Assembly: GCF_020379485.1 (NCBI RefSeq)
Contig: NC_063438.1
Span: forward strand, 124,001-188,000
Direction: 5' to 3'
Source: Brassica napus
Taxonomy: Eukaryota; Streptophyta; Magnoliopsida; Brassicales; Brassicaceae
Length of the DNA stretch: 64,000 nucleotides
Under the pieces are notes generated by a model. The model did no database searches. It was not told where the DNA came from and worked only from the letters and a program-made list of their open reading frames with translations. How positions within the stretch are numbered: position 1 is the stretch's first letter; each line of letters opens with the position of its first letter. Positions 53,100 through 62,915 of this stretch are shown here, in pieces. Both the position numbers and the translations under genes were made by a program.

Positions 53100-55588
53100 C
53101 TAGTCCGACTCTACAAATATCTGCAGTACAAATTTCCAACAACAGTTATTATCCAATTGTGGGGAATCAACAATATCATTGATTTCATTTATGAAAAAAT
53201 GTGGGAGTTGATGATACCAATGAAAAAGACTGTAAGGAGTACACTAACCTCCATCTCTGGAACAAGCTCGTACGTTTTCTTCTCTCTTGTGTCAAAGGCT
53301 GTGATCCCACCTATTTTCTGGACTCCCAGTTTGGAGGCGATCAGGTTCTGTAAATATTTACATACATTCGGTGTTAAAACGTTCCAAAATCGGTGAAGGC
53401 CCTTGAGAGCTTTGGAGATGGTCAGTTTTGTCTTACCAATTGGAAATCACTGGAGCCAAATGCCTCAAGCCTTGGTAACATCTGCAAGAGTTTCAACGGT
53501 GTGACTTTCTTTCGTACCACACACACAAAAAAAGGTGCAACGGTGAAGCAAAAACACTTCAATTAGTAGTCATGTTTAAGTTTGGGTTCAATGCCCATTG
53601 CATAGCCAGTATGTGATTCATAGTTCTGCCACCGAACCGAACATGGTTGAGTGTAATTTAAACGACTAACTACATGGATTTATGGTGACTTTATACTACA
53701 AAAGTTTCTAAATGCAATCAATAGGCAGACACAATAGGGGAAAATAGTGTTTAGATAGAATACCAGTTTCTGGAGACCGTTAATTGCAACCGGCTTCTCC
53801 ATTTGTGATTCATCTTGTAACAGTGAAACCTCGAAGGGTCCCAACTGCCTATCAGTTTGGTTTGTGAGATTCAAGGATGCCTAAGGATATCATTATACGC
53901 TCAGTTTAAAAACAATGTATATTCAAATCCAATCTTTTGGGCATTACAAACATTACCGAAAATCAGTGGTATTACCGAAAAGGGTCTATTCAAGTGTATA
54001 GCAGTTGGAACCTCCACAACTCTCATATTAATCTCTTTGCGGCTCACTGGCTGAGAAGAAAAAATGTGTTACAGCGAAAGAAGTTTGTTAGATGAGATGA
54101 GAAGCTGAAGCTGAAGCATGAGCATACAGATGACGAGTACAAGGACATACAGAGAAATTCATAAACGTGTTTTCACTTGCTGACAGAATAGAGATAATGC
54201 ATTAGTTTGTTTCCGCTATAATGAAAATTTTTGGATCAAGCAAACGATCTCAGATATATAGAGCAAGGTGGTGAGTATATAGTACTGCTATATAATGATA
54301 CTAATGCAAAGCGATTTTCCTAGATGTTCTAACTGGAACCAAATCCAAGATTGGCTTCTTATCCAGGGCAAGGCTGTCTGTATGCTTAAACTAATTATTT
54401 GATCAGACTTGGTGTCAAAAATGACCACAATAAACAAGGAAGCACATATTCATGTCATGTTTTGTGACATAGTAAAAGATGAAGTAACTTACAGCGCCAA
54501 GAATTTGTTGGGTCTGTAAGCGACCAGGTTCACCCAAATTTGTGCGCCATGTAATTTGAAATTTACCGAGGATACTACTTCCCTGGAGTTTGGTTTGGCC
54601 AGAAACATCAGCAGATGGGACTAACTTATAGAGATAGTTGTGGATGCCCCCACCAGATCGGATTATAACGGGCGGATTAGGTATTATTCCACCAAGATCA
54701 CTGACACGCAGAGAGAGAGAGAGAGTCAGTGATTAAGTAAGGATGATAGTCAGTGAAAAGGAGAGAGACCTGGATGGGGGATGTTGTGAGGAAGGGTCAT
54801 GTAGTCTGAGAGCAGTCCATTGCTTGGCAGGTTCAAAATCAACTTGGTCCATGAAGAGGTTTGCTTTTGTATGGTTCTCAATGCAAGCCTCTAGAAACGT
54901 AGTCTCCTTTACAACTCGAACCTGCAAGGCGCAACAATCAGACAAGGCTGGAGAGAGAGAGAGAGAGAGAGATGGGGGTGATAACCTTGGTCCTGACAGA
55001 GAGTGGGTTAGCAACGACAAACTTGAAGAACTGGGGAAGGTATTTACGCTCACCATCAGCATCATTGTACAAGGCAGAGCAAACCAAGGTGTGAGCTCCA
55101 AGCTCTTTAACATCGTGTTCAACAATGAAGTCATAGCGGCCACCAGTGCGTATGGATTCAACAGGAGACTTGGAGGTATCGAGAAGAAGAATCCTCTGCC
55201 TCTCTGTCTGAATCTCCGCCTTGATGGTAACATCCCTGACTTCGGAAGTGGAGCTGTTGTTGACGCTTATATAGCTACAGAACGTCTCTCCCAGATAGAT
55301 CGCCCCGAATGACTGCGGCAGAAGCAGCAGACCTGAGAGACCGATTGGATCCGTTGGGTGGCTTATGAGGAATCTGTTGCGGTAACTCAGATCGGAGTCG
55401 ACGCCCTCGGCGGAAGACAAATGGCGTCGGAGCAAGGAGGCGGAAGCGGGATCGTCGGAGAAGTCCTCGCCGGCGAGAAGATCGAAAGGGTCAATGCGGA
55501 GGGGAGGGTCGACGTGGAAGGAAGGCTTGCAGAGTCGCATCACCCTGAAGGCGAGCGAGTGCGGTCCCTGCGTCGCGCCGGTGCTCAT
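53100..55588 (-). CDS. TRAPPC13: Trafficking protein particle complex subunit 13-like (DUF974)
   Basis: Eight exons (55588-54986, 54921-54770, 54700-54493, 54050-53976, 53880-53764, 53481-53437, 53347-53249, 53120-53100) join in frame to 439 residues, near the ~442 I recall for Arabidopsis At2g47960. The last exon codes only IFVESD and a stop. The protein matches the TRAPPC13 family: HSLAFRVMRLCKPSF near the start, an Ig-like beta segment with SFGAIYLGETFCSYISVNN, a middle region LGKFQITWRTNLGEPGRLQT, and a C-terminal beta domain with LNLTNQTDRQLGPFEVSL. TRAPPC13 is a peripheral subunit of the TRAPP tethering complex, which works in Golgi and endosomal traffic. Introns 1 and 2 carry (GA)n runs at about 54951-54972 and 54709-54724. 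No damage seen. Confidence 0.94.
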
Positions 55589-55889
55589 CCTTTCCGATCT
55601 CTTCCGATTTTACCCCTCTCCTTTTCTCTGCTGTTAATAGTCTGTTTTAGTTTTACTACTGCTAATAATAATAAAAAGCCCATAGAATGGAATACTACAA
55701 TCTCATTCTGGGCTGCCCTCAAAATAAGCAAAACAGGCCCATTGATGTTTAAAACGTCCATATTAAGATCCCCCAGTCACGAAGCCGATACTCGCCGAAG
55801 CCGATACTCGCCGTTAAATTCCAATACTCCTCCATCTCTCCACCGCATCGCATCGCATCGCATCGCATCGCCAAAAGTCGCTGACCTCG
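55589..55889. other. Divergent promoter region of the TRAPPC13-like gene
   Basis: 5' flank of the TRAPPC13-like gene. Contains a doubled CGAAGCCGATACTCGC segment (about 55789-55814) and a (GCATC)5 microsatellite at 55845-55870. No gene recognised before the DEGP2 relic. Confidence 0.5.
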
Positions 55890-56510
55890 TTAAACCCCAA
55901 TCAATGGCATTGGCTGCATTTATTTCTTCTCATCACTTCCTTTTGACACTAATACTAATTATGGTCTAATGCCATTTCGATCTTGCCAAGCTTCACGATG
56001 CATCATTTCTCAACGCCGTCGTAAAGTAAAGGTTAACACTTTCACATCTCTTCTCCATTCATGAATCGAAGCTAGAGTCTTTATATTACTGATCAGTCTC
56101 TGAATCCGTCCATGGTTGCTTCCTCTCAGGTTTACTGCGTTTGATTACTCCCACCTCCCATGCCAGAAACAAGCATAGACAGTTTACCAGCACTATAAAT
56201 CTGTTCCAAGTTTACTTCATTCTTTCTTCATATCTCTAGGAGATTGAATTTGATAGAAAATTTGGCATGACAATGCCCGCCTTTGTGTTGAGTTTAGTGT
56301 AATGACGAAAAGCATAGCATGAATCTTAGAGCAAAGTCAACATTTTATATACATTTCGATATCTGATTTTGATGAGAAATGAAATGCCTGCTGCTCTTAC
56401 ATTTACCAGAGAATCTCTGCTTAGCTTTTTACTAAGATTATTGTTTGCAGAAACAAGTTAAAGCTGGCACTCACTTCAATATCGAGGGGGACGAGCTTCA
56501 CTCACGGGTC
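55890..56510 (+). pseudogene. DEGP2: Relic of a DEGP2 (chloroplast Deg protease) gene, 5' exons only
   Basis: Pieces resemble, in order, the N-terminal part of DEGP2 as I recall it. PQSMALAAF (55898-55924) resembles PQKMAFKAF. AKLHDASFLNAVVK at 55985-56026 is nearly identical to the family's AKIHDASFLNAVVK and ends at an exon edge whose donor GT is damaged. After an intron-like 100 bp, CTCAG at 56125-56129 precedes VYC, then DYSHLPCQKQ, then RQFTST (56177-56194), in three different frames. A later acceptor-like CAG at 56448-56450 precedes KQVK, perhaps the start of the next exon. The catalytic His, Asp and Ser exons of this serine protease are absent. Position between AGP26 and the TRAPPC13-like gene is exactly that of DEGP2 in Arabidopsis. 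The stretch from 56195 to 56450 has no recognisable coding sequence. Confidence 0.68.
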
Positions 56511-56777
56511 TCTCTACTTGTTTGTCTGTTTTTAAATTATTTCTTTGTGAAGTTTTTATTCAGCAATCAAAACAAAACAAACACTCCGACACAAATCAAA
56601 ACCCGACAAATCCACATCTCATGTGCTCTGCCCTTAACAAAAGGTCCACAACCAAACCAACCAATCTTGTCTTTTACCACCTCTATAGCTGTATACCTTT
56701 TTCATCCTTTTTTACATCTTAAAGTCTCTCAAGAAACATTCCCAGAGACTCATTCACAGAAAGAAAGAAAGAAAAGC
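56511..56777 (+). promoter_or_regulatory. Promoter and 5' UTR region of AGP26
   Basis: Short AT-rich upstream region, with a GAAAGAAAGAAAG tract just before the ATG at 56778. A long open frame starting at 56445 reads through this region into AGP26, but its translation here is low-complexity and lacks family similarity, so the start is placed at the Met that begins a signal peptide. Confidence 0.4.
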
Positions 56778-57203
56778 ATGGGCGTCTCTCTGTTCGTCGG
56801 CTTCACCCTTCTCTCACTCTGTTTGCCCACTTCAACATCCGAGCTTCTACAGTTTCAGCTCTCCACCATATCAGCTGCACCTTCGTTTTTACCCGAAGCG
56901 CCTTCTAGTTTCTCAGCTTCACCTCCGGAGGCTACGTCTCCGGATATCTCTCCTCTGTTCCCTACTCCGGGTTCGAGCGAAATGTCTCCTTCTCCGTCAG
57001 AATCTTCTGCCATGCCGACAATCCCCTCAAGCCTTAGTCCACCAAACCCAGATGCTGTGGCTCGTGATCCTCTGCTTGACACTTCTCCGGTGGGGTCTCC
57101 TCTGCCTGCATCTTCCTCTGTGTCTTTGGTCTGGTCACCACTCTCTCTGCTTCTTGTGTTCCCCATGTTGCTGCTACTACCTTTCTCCAGATTCTCTAGT
57201 TAA
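56778..57203 (+). CDS. AGP26: Classical arabinogalactan protein AGP26
   Basis: Single exon, 141 residues (about 136 in Arabidopsis AGP26). Layout is that of a classical AGP: an N-terminal signal peptide (about 1-21, FVGFTLLSLCLPTS), a mature part rich in Pro, Ala, Ser and Thr with many SP, AP and TP pairs that would be hydroxylated and carry type II arabinogalactans, and a C-terminal hydrophobic tail (about 118-138) preceded by small residues, which signals GPI anchoring. It would act at the outer face of the plasma membrane and in the wall. It is convergent with NET3C, about 440 bp away. Identity to AGP26 rests on length, layout and synteny; AGP sequences are low-complexity, so similarity alone is weak. 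Confidence 0.88.
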   Translation: MGVSLFVGFTLLSLCLPTSTSELLQFQLSTISAAPSFLPEAPSSFSASPPEATSPDISPLFPTPGSSEMSPSPSESSAMPTIPSSLSPPNPDAVARDPLLDTSPVGSPLPASSSVSLVWSPLSLLLVFPMLLLLPFSRFSS

Positions 57204-57643
57204 TCACTTAGAAACTGAGAGTAAGGCCCTCTTGACATCATCCTCTGCCAAAAAAACAAAAACAAAAACAATGTATTTTCCTTGTAATTTGATATTATTA
57301 TTATACCTTTTCTATTAATTGTTCGTATGAAAATTGCTAATGAACTTCAGCCATTTGGCTGGTGCACTTGTTCTACTTGTAACACTTGTGTTTATGGGTC
57401 TTGTGCCTCAAAAAGAATCAAAATTGATTGATCCAAATGATAAATAATAAATATCTCACATGTAGCTGTCTGAAACTGTCGCTTGCTTGTTGTGATTGAA
57501 CAAATAAGACATGCATATTAAGTAGGTAGAGGATAATTACGATAATCCAGGTTACAAAAGAGGACGAAACTAGATGTTTCAATCTTACATAAAAAGAAAA
57601 GAGTGGTGAATCAAACACATAAAGAAAGTATTGTACACAGAGG
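57204..57643. other. Convergent 3' region between AGP26 and NET3C
   Basis: Shared 3' flank of two convergent genes, AT-rich, presumably both 3' UTRs and terminators. No other feature seen. Confidence 0.5.
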
Positions 57644-58300
57644 TTACCATGAAGATGGCGCATTTCCATTGTAGAACAGCTTCCCGAGGAACGTGTAGTC
57701 GAGATGGAAACCTCTGAGTTTCTTGAGAGACACACTGGGAAGAAGACGTCTCTTGAGACTCAAGTTCTCGTCCTTGAGGGTCTCAACAGTAAGGGAAAGC
57801 TGCCTAATGACCTCTCTCTTCTCTTCGTCCTTCTCTAGCAGCTGTCTTTTCAGAGCATCATTCTCTTGGATGAGCTTCAACCTTTCTTGTTCCAGTTTCT
57901 TCGAAGTGGAGGAGGCGTCTTCAACAGCTTCTTCTTCGTCGTCAGGGTCTTCAATCTCGGAAAGGGGATCATCAAGGAGCTCGGAAAGGGAGTGGTCGAT
58001 AGGGGATGATTTAAGGTGATGGAAACGGTGGGCTAAGGAACGGTGAGCACGATAGAAATCGTGGACGAAGGCGATAAGCTCAGGACGTTTCTTGTAGTAA
58101 GTCTCGGCACGCTGCGCAAAAGAATCGGCGTTACCACCCTCCTCTATAAGCGACAACATGGCATTGGTCTTGGAATCAAGCTCTGCAAGTGTGGAATGGA
58201 GCCATTGAGAATGCTTAGAGGAGGTCGTCGTCGTCGTTGTCTTGTGATGATGACTCTCGAACCACCACCATCTCCTTTTCTCTTCTTCCTCTCCAACCAT
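57644..58300 (-). CDS. NET3C: NET3C-like actin-binding NAB-domain protein
   Basis: Single exon, 218 residues. The N-terminal NAB (KIP1-like) domain, about residues 8-93, is recognised by [45 protein letters not shown] and [11 protein letters not shown], the ordered blocks of plant NETWORKED proteins. An acidic linker rich in Asp/Glu (about 108-127) leads to a coiled coil (about 131-186), and a short C-terminus ends in [10 protein letters not shown]. Short NET proteins of group 3 have one NAB domain and a small coiled coil and link actin filaments to membranes; Arabidopsis NET3C works with VAP27 at ER-plasma membrane contact sites. Assignment to NET3C is by length and by gene order next to AGP26. 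Confidence 0.92.
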   Translation of the reverse strand: MVGEEEEKRRWWWFESHHHKTTTTTTSSKHSQWLHSTLAELDSKTNAMLSLIEEGGNADSFAQRAETYYKKRPELIAFVHDFYRAHRSLAHRFHHLKSSPIDHSLSELLDDPLSEIEDPDDEEEAVEDASSTSKKLEQERLKLIQENDALKRQLLEKDEEKREVIRQLSLTVETLKDENLSLKRRLLPSVSLKKLRGFHLDYTFLGKLFYNGNAPSSW

Positions 58301-59114
58301 TTCTTCTTTACCAAAAAAACACTTATCTCTCGTATAGCCTCTCCCCTTCTTATCAGTTTAGTGCGAATAACACAGTAAATCTGTTTTCAAATTTTGAATA
58401 TCTCTATGTCCGCCCCCTTCCCCCCCTCGATTCGAAATTTACTCTCTCTTTTTTAATTTTTCCAGATTTCACGGCAATCAATACGTATCGTGTATGGATC
58501 AAACTCGTAGATTCTCTTGGTCTCATAAGCCCATTAACATAATCTTTTTCCCTCTCCTTAATAAAGCCCATTATACAGAGGCAGTGTTCATTAGACGGAG
58601 GCAAAATCCCATACAAATGGGAGATTAATCAATCATAAACTAATAGAGTCAATCCTCTGCTTGCTTACATGTACCCTATCTCTGCCTTCCAGGCCTTCAC
58701 CATTTGCTTTAGCAGCTTCCGGCACCATGTGAATGAATCATTCCTACATGCTATCTCCGTATTTGGTTGGAAGAGAATATTGTCTTTAGGCCTCATTGTC
58801 TAAGCTGTGAGTGTACATAGTTTTGGTAGTCTTGGCAAAGTCCCATACAAATAGAGAGAGACGCAAAACATGAGAAGACAGTAGATTGTACTAATTCTAG
58901 AATATGATTTCATCTCTCTGGTCGTTTTTCTTTTTCTTATACAGCATAGCAAGTTTGGTTGGTAGAAATGATACATGTATGTTTCTCCTAGCTTATAGTA
59001 CATGTAAAAAAGGACTCATCTCATCTCATAGTAGATGTACAAGACATTACAAACAAAGACCTGTTGCCTGCCTGCTACGAAACCAAGCACCCACTATCAT
59101 CAGTCAACATGATA
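58301..59114. other. Spacer between NET3C and COL13
   Basis: Contains the NET3C promoter and COL13 3' UTR. Two short related stretches share CCCATACAAAT (about 58607 and 58842). Arabidopsis has CRR6 and a Tubby-like gene between these neighbours; I see no trace of either. Confidence 0.5.
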
Positions 59115-60363
59115 TTATGGATGTGACTTAGCGAAACGTCCCCTGATTCTTGTCCTGGTTTCTGCACGAACCTTGCGTGATTCATATCTGATGTGCTTCT
59201 CGTACCTGACAGACATTTTGATCAAACCCCCGCAGTGTCTAATTCGTGTTTCTAAATTAAGAATAATAAATGAGGAAGCAGTTAGGTTAAGAAGATAGTT
59301 ACCTTCGAGATTTCTTCTTGGCTTTGTAGCGAGAGAGAGCAGAGTTTCTCTCAAGACTGTTGATCTCATGTGTCAACCTTGTCGTAGTAGTACTAGTGGA
59401 AACCGGAACCATCACGGGCGATGACTCTTGTTGGTGAGTGCAGCAGCCTCTCTGGTTTACATTATTATCATCTGAATACGGATAATAGTCTTCTTGTTGA
59501 TCCTCGAACCATTTCAGTCCACTCACCTTTCAAAATTTTGATTTTTGATTTTTTTTAATTTGAGAGACCACCAGAACTGACCAAGAAGCACAGATAATAA
59601 ACAACAATACCTGAGATTCAAATGTAGAAGAGAACAGATCGTTTCCCGGTTCGAGAAAGAGGAATCCGGTGGTGTCGAGATCAGCATCAAGGGTCTCGTA
59701 TTTGAGACAACTAGGCTCGGATCTCGAGAGTTCACGGAGCTGTCTGATCATCTCCTCTTTGTGTCTCCCGCAGGTGGCGTGGCGATTCTACGAGAGAGAG
59801 ACAAATAAATTTTCAAAAACAGTTTTTATTTTATTTATAAAGAAGCATATGATATATACCTTAGGGAGGGGAGGAACATCCATGGCCCGGTAATTGTGAC
59901 TCGAGCCGTCGGAAGCAACGAGATCGTTAAGGCTAACGATCTGCGGAGGGGTCTGCTCCGATCCTCCTCCGGGATGAGGAAGGAACAGAGCTTTGTCAGT
60001 GAGGTCATCGAGGCCCACGAGTGCCAGTAGCTCTGTCACCGAAGGACACCCCGAAAACCCTTCCAAGGGTCTGCGGCTGTGAAGCGAGGACGCGGAGGTG
60101 TGGTGTTGCCAGTCGCAGTTCTGGCATAGCACTGAGCTTTCTGTGTCGCAGAACACGGCAGAGGGAGAGTCGTCGCACGAGTCGCAGAGAAGTGACCTGA
60201 AGTGTTTCGAGAACAGCTGGTTCGTTACGTGGACTTGATTGTCGCAGGCGAGACAGAGCTTGGCTGAGTCTGCCTTGCAGTAGACGAGAGCCACCGAGGA
60301 CTCGCAATAGTCGCAGGTGCGATGGTTCTGAAGATGGGTTCCTTCTTCTTCTTCTTTTTCCAT
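59115..60363 (-). CDS. COL13: CONSTANS-like 13 (B-box/CCT transcription regulator, BBX11)
   Basis: Four exons (60363-59860, 59787-59611, 59526-59303, 59205-59115) join in frame to 331 residues, against about 332 in Arabidopsis. Two tandem B-box zinc fingers lie at about 17-57 (CDYC...CKADSAKLCLAC) and 60-98 (CDSC...CQNCDWQHH). A variable middle includes CPSVTELLALVGLDDLTD and VSLNDLVASDG. The CCT domain at about 288-327 has the core RYEKHIRYESRKVRAETR with a nuclear-localisation-type basic run. COL13/BBX11 acts in the nucleus in light signalling, greening and hypocotyl growth together with HY5. The start Met is the one directly before the acidic run EKEEEEG; an upstream in-frame extension to 60528 is Lys-rich and looks like 5' UTR. 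Confidence 0.95.
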
Positions 60364-62605
60364 TTGTGGAGACCGTAAGGCTCTCTGTTTGCCTGTGGTA
60401 GAGATGAAGAAGGAGAAAGAAAGAATCTTCAACCTCTTCTTCTTCTTCTTCTTTCGGATCTGATATTTTTTTTGAAGGAAATGCGATATTTTCTTCCTAA
60501 TTGGTAGCTTTTTATTTCTCGTGTACAAGTCACAACCAAGTGACGTTTACAGTGACGCCCATTTCTTTTGACAAGTCAACTTTTCTTGGGCAATAAGCTA
60601 ATCTGCATACAGTGGAACACACACTCTCTCCTGCTTCCCGTGACCTCAAAAGGTGGACGACCCCCCTACCTTTTTACCCACTCTCTGGATTAGTCTACCA
60701 TATGTTAATATTCAAACATATTAAAAGACAAAAAATATATATATATATATATTTAAGCTCTAAAAAGAAGAAAAAGAGTAATTAGAGGCTTTGATCGATC
60801 GGTGGCTTATGTTAATGTTTATTTAGCTTGAGTTAAAGCTCTAATTCATAAATAACTCGAAAATATTATTATCAATCACGTATTAAATTTAACTTTCTGA
60901 TTTAAAGGTTGAATTATTATGTATTATGTTTGAGTTAAAAACTTGAGTTACATTCTTTACAAAATTGTTAAATCAAAACTTAACTCAAGATATCATGAGT
61001 GTCATTTTTCAGAGTTACAATTTTCACTAATTTTAAAACTTCCAATTATATAAGTTATTCTTATTTCATTTGATTTATTTTCTTAGTGATATTGAAACAA
61101 ATAATATTATGAGTAGTTATAGGAATTTTAAAAATATATATATATATTGCAACTTACTTTCTGTCAAATTTTTACCTTTTACATATTAATAATAAAAATT
61201 ATTATAATTTATTTATTTTTGAACTAGGTTAATATTCTTATGTTACATTTTTTACTTTATTAAAAAATACTATACTGCAATTTATATATATAGATATCAG
61301 CCTTTAGTAAAATAGTAAATCTTATTTTTAATTCAAATTTACTACATAAATTTACAGTTTTAACACTTATTGTTTACATCAAATTATAATATATACTATA
61401 ACTCAACTTTAATTTTACATGTCATCGTCATCGGTTGGAGCCAAATTAAAGAACTGAAGAAAAATATTAGTCTAGAAAAAAGTAATACTAGAAAATTCCC
61501 AAACATCGTGGCCAAATAGGGACGATAGAGAAGGAAAGCTCGTTGTTGTTTGTTACAGTGTTGTCGATTTGATGGATATTTTAAAAACACGGCAAAAATA
61601 AACAAACATAAATAAAAGACTTTGCCACGTTACCGACATAGCTAGAATGCTCGAAAGTGAGCTCATTTTTTGTTTCTTTCGTTTGAATGATACTACTAGA
61701 CGAATTGGAACGGATCCCACAATATTAAAAGATAAAAACTCAATGCACAATTTTATCAACTCCACTAAAACCTTATCGCTCCTCAATTAGTTCATCATCT
61801 TAATTTGTTGTCTACGTCGATGCAACTAATTAATTAGACTTTTCTCTCGAATATAACTAAACCATGACTGATTGATTGACCTAGTTAGCTCGAAACATGA
61901 GTGAAAACACTATCTCGAACATATCAGCGATACATGATAATCTCTGTCAAACTTCATCTCCATTAAGACAACGTGCGTACTCCTCTTGATGAACACTGAC
62001 ACATATGCAGCGATCCATAATCTAGGTTTGCCTTTGCTTACTTTGTATTATGGTTCAAAACTAATGTTACTTAAGTTTATTATCATTCAAACAATGTATA
62101 TACGACTTTAACAGTATTTATAAAATTAAAAATTAACAAGAAGTATTTTAGGTCATATCATTTAGGTAGTATTTTACTGTTGTGCTTATTTGTGTTGTTA
62201 GATTTGTTTATTCCGTTCGTTAATCAAATTCACTCTTCATGTCCCTATAATTAATGCAGCCAGTGCTTGAAGTTTTTGAATGTGATCTTGTTGAGACATG
62301 TGGTACTACATCTCGCATGTCTGATGTGAATTGCACCTCTCTTTGTACTAAATCCAGCTGATTCGTAATCTTATGATAATTGATTACACTATACTTGCTC
62401 CGTGTCAACTAATAATTGCCAATCTGCCGGAGCATTATAATCTTCCTATAGATGCATGCATAGTTCTATAACATTTCTATTCATGATGCCAGTACTTAAA
62501 ATTAAGACATCCGTGTATAATTTAAACTTAGATAAATATATCATTCACGAGATGACATAATAAATGAGTGGAGGTTGTATCTATATGTAAGAGAACTAAT
62601 AGTAA
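60364..62605. other. COL13 upstream region and AT-rich intergenic DNA
   Basis: A pyrimidine/purine TTC-repeat tract (about 60433-60455) lies in the COL13 5' UTR region, and (AT)n runs lie at about 60735-60752 and 61136-61146. From 60800 to 62600 the sequence is AT-rich with no gene, RNA or recognisable transposon. Confidence 0.5.
60541..60546 (+). promoter_or_regulatory. TGACGT (ACGT-core bZIP-type) motif upstream of COL13
   Basis: TGACGT lies 178-183 bp upstream of the COL13 ATG. ACGT-core elements are bound by bZIP factors such as HY5, and HY5 control of BBX11 is reported in Arabidopsis. A six-base motif occurs often by chance, so function is only suggested. Confidence 0.3.
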
Positions 62606-62915
62606 TCACAACCAATATGGCTTTGGAGTCCTTAAGCATCTGCTTGAGCGAGCCATCCACGTGAAAGGAGATCGATGATGCCTTTAGCTGAACCGACGTA
62701 CCTCCCCCTGTCAAAACTGCCGGCAATAACCGAAGGCTCTGAAGTAGGGTCGTTCCATGTCTCGGACTTGTGGGTCCTTGGTCAAGCTCATGGATTGCAT
62801 GCAGAGCTCGCCGCGAGCTCGTAGAATAGAGTCTTGATGGTATGACACATGCAACACGAGCTCTTCGTGAATTTACTGCCATTTTCGTCGACGCCAGATC
62901 TCTTACCCGTTTCAT
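62606..62915 (-). pseudogene. CC-type glutaredoxin (ROXY class) pseudogene
   Basis: On the minus strand, successive frames spell the whole of a ~100-residue CC-type glutaredoxin. The start gives VRDLASTKMAV; a frame change gives FTKSSCCMCHTIKTLFYEL with the CCMC redox motif; then AIHELDQ, RDMERPYFRAFG, LLPAVLTGG, GRYVGSAKGII, and finally ISFHVDGSLKQMLKDSKAI, with the family's WL* end shifted by one base. At least five frame changes plus in-frame stops rule out a functional product. These land-plant-specific glutaredoxins interact with TGA factors. Arabidopsis has such genes (At2g47870/At2g47880) next to COL13, so this is the syntenic copy in decay. The long frame covering 62541-62915 is an accident of the shifts. 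Confidence 0.9.

Noticed and set aside
54743..55969. Plus-strand frames of 189 and 203 codons opposite TRAPPC13
   Set aside because: Antisense shadows of the conserved minus-strand exons; no family resemblance.
56445..57203. 252-residue frame starting upstream of AGP26
   Set aside because: The first 111 codons are UTR-like and lack AGP features; the Met at 56778 begins a proper signal peptide and gives the family length.
60364..60528. N-terminal extension of COL13
   Set aside because: Lys-rich low-complexity reading of a TTC/AG-rich 5' UTR, not found in the family.
62541..62915. 124-residue intact hypothetical protein
   Set aside because: It is a mosaic of frames through a decayed glutaredoxin; the true family sequence requires several frame changes.
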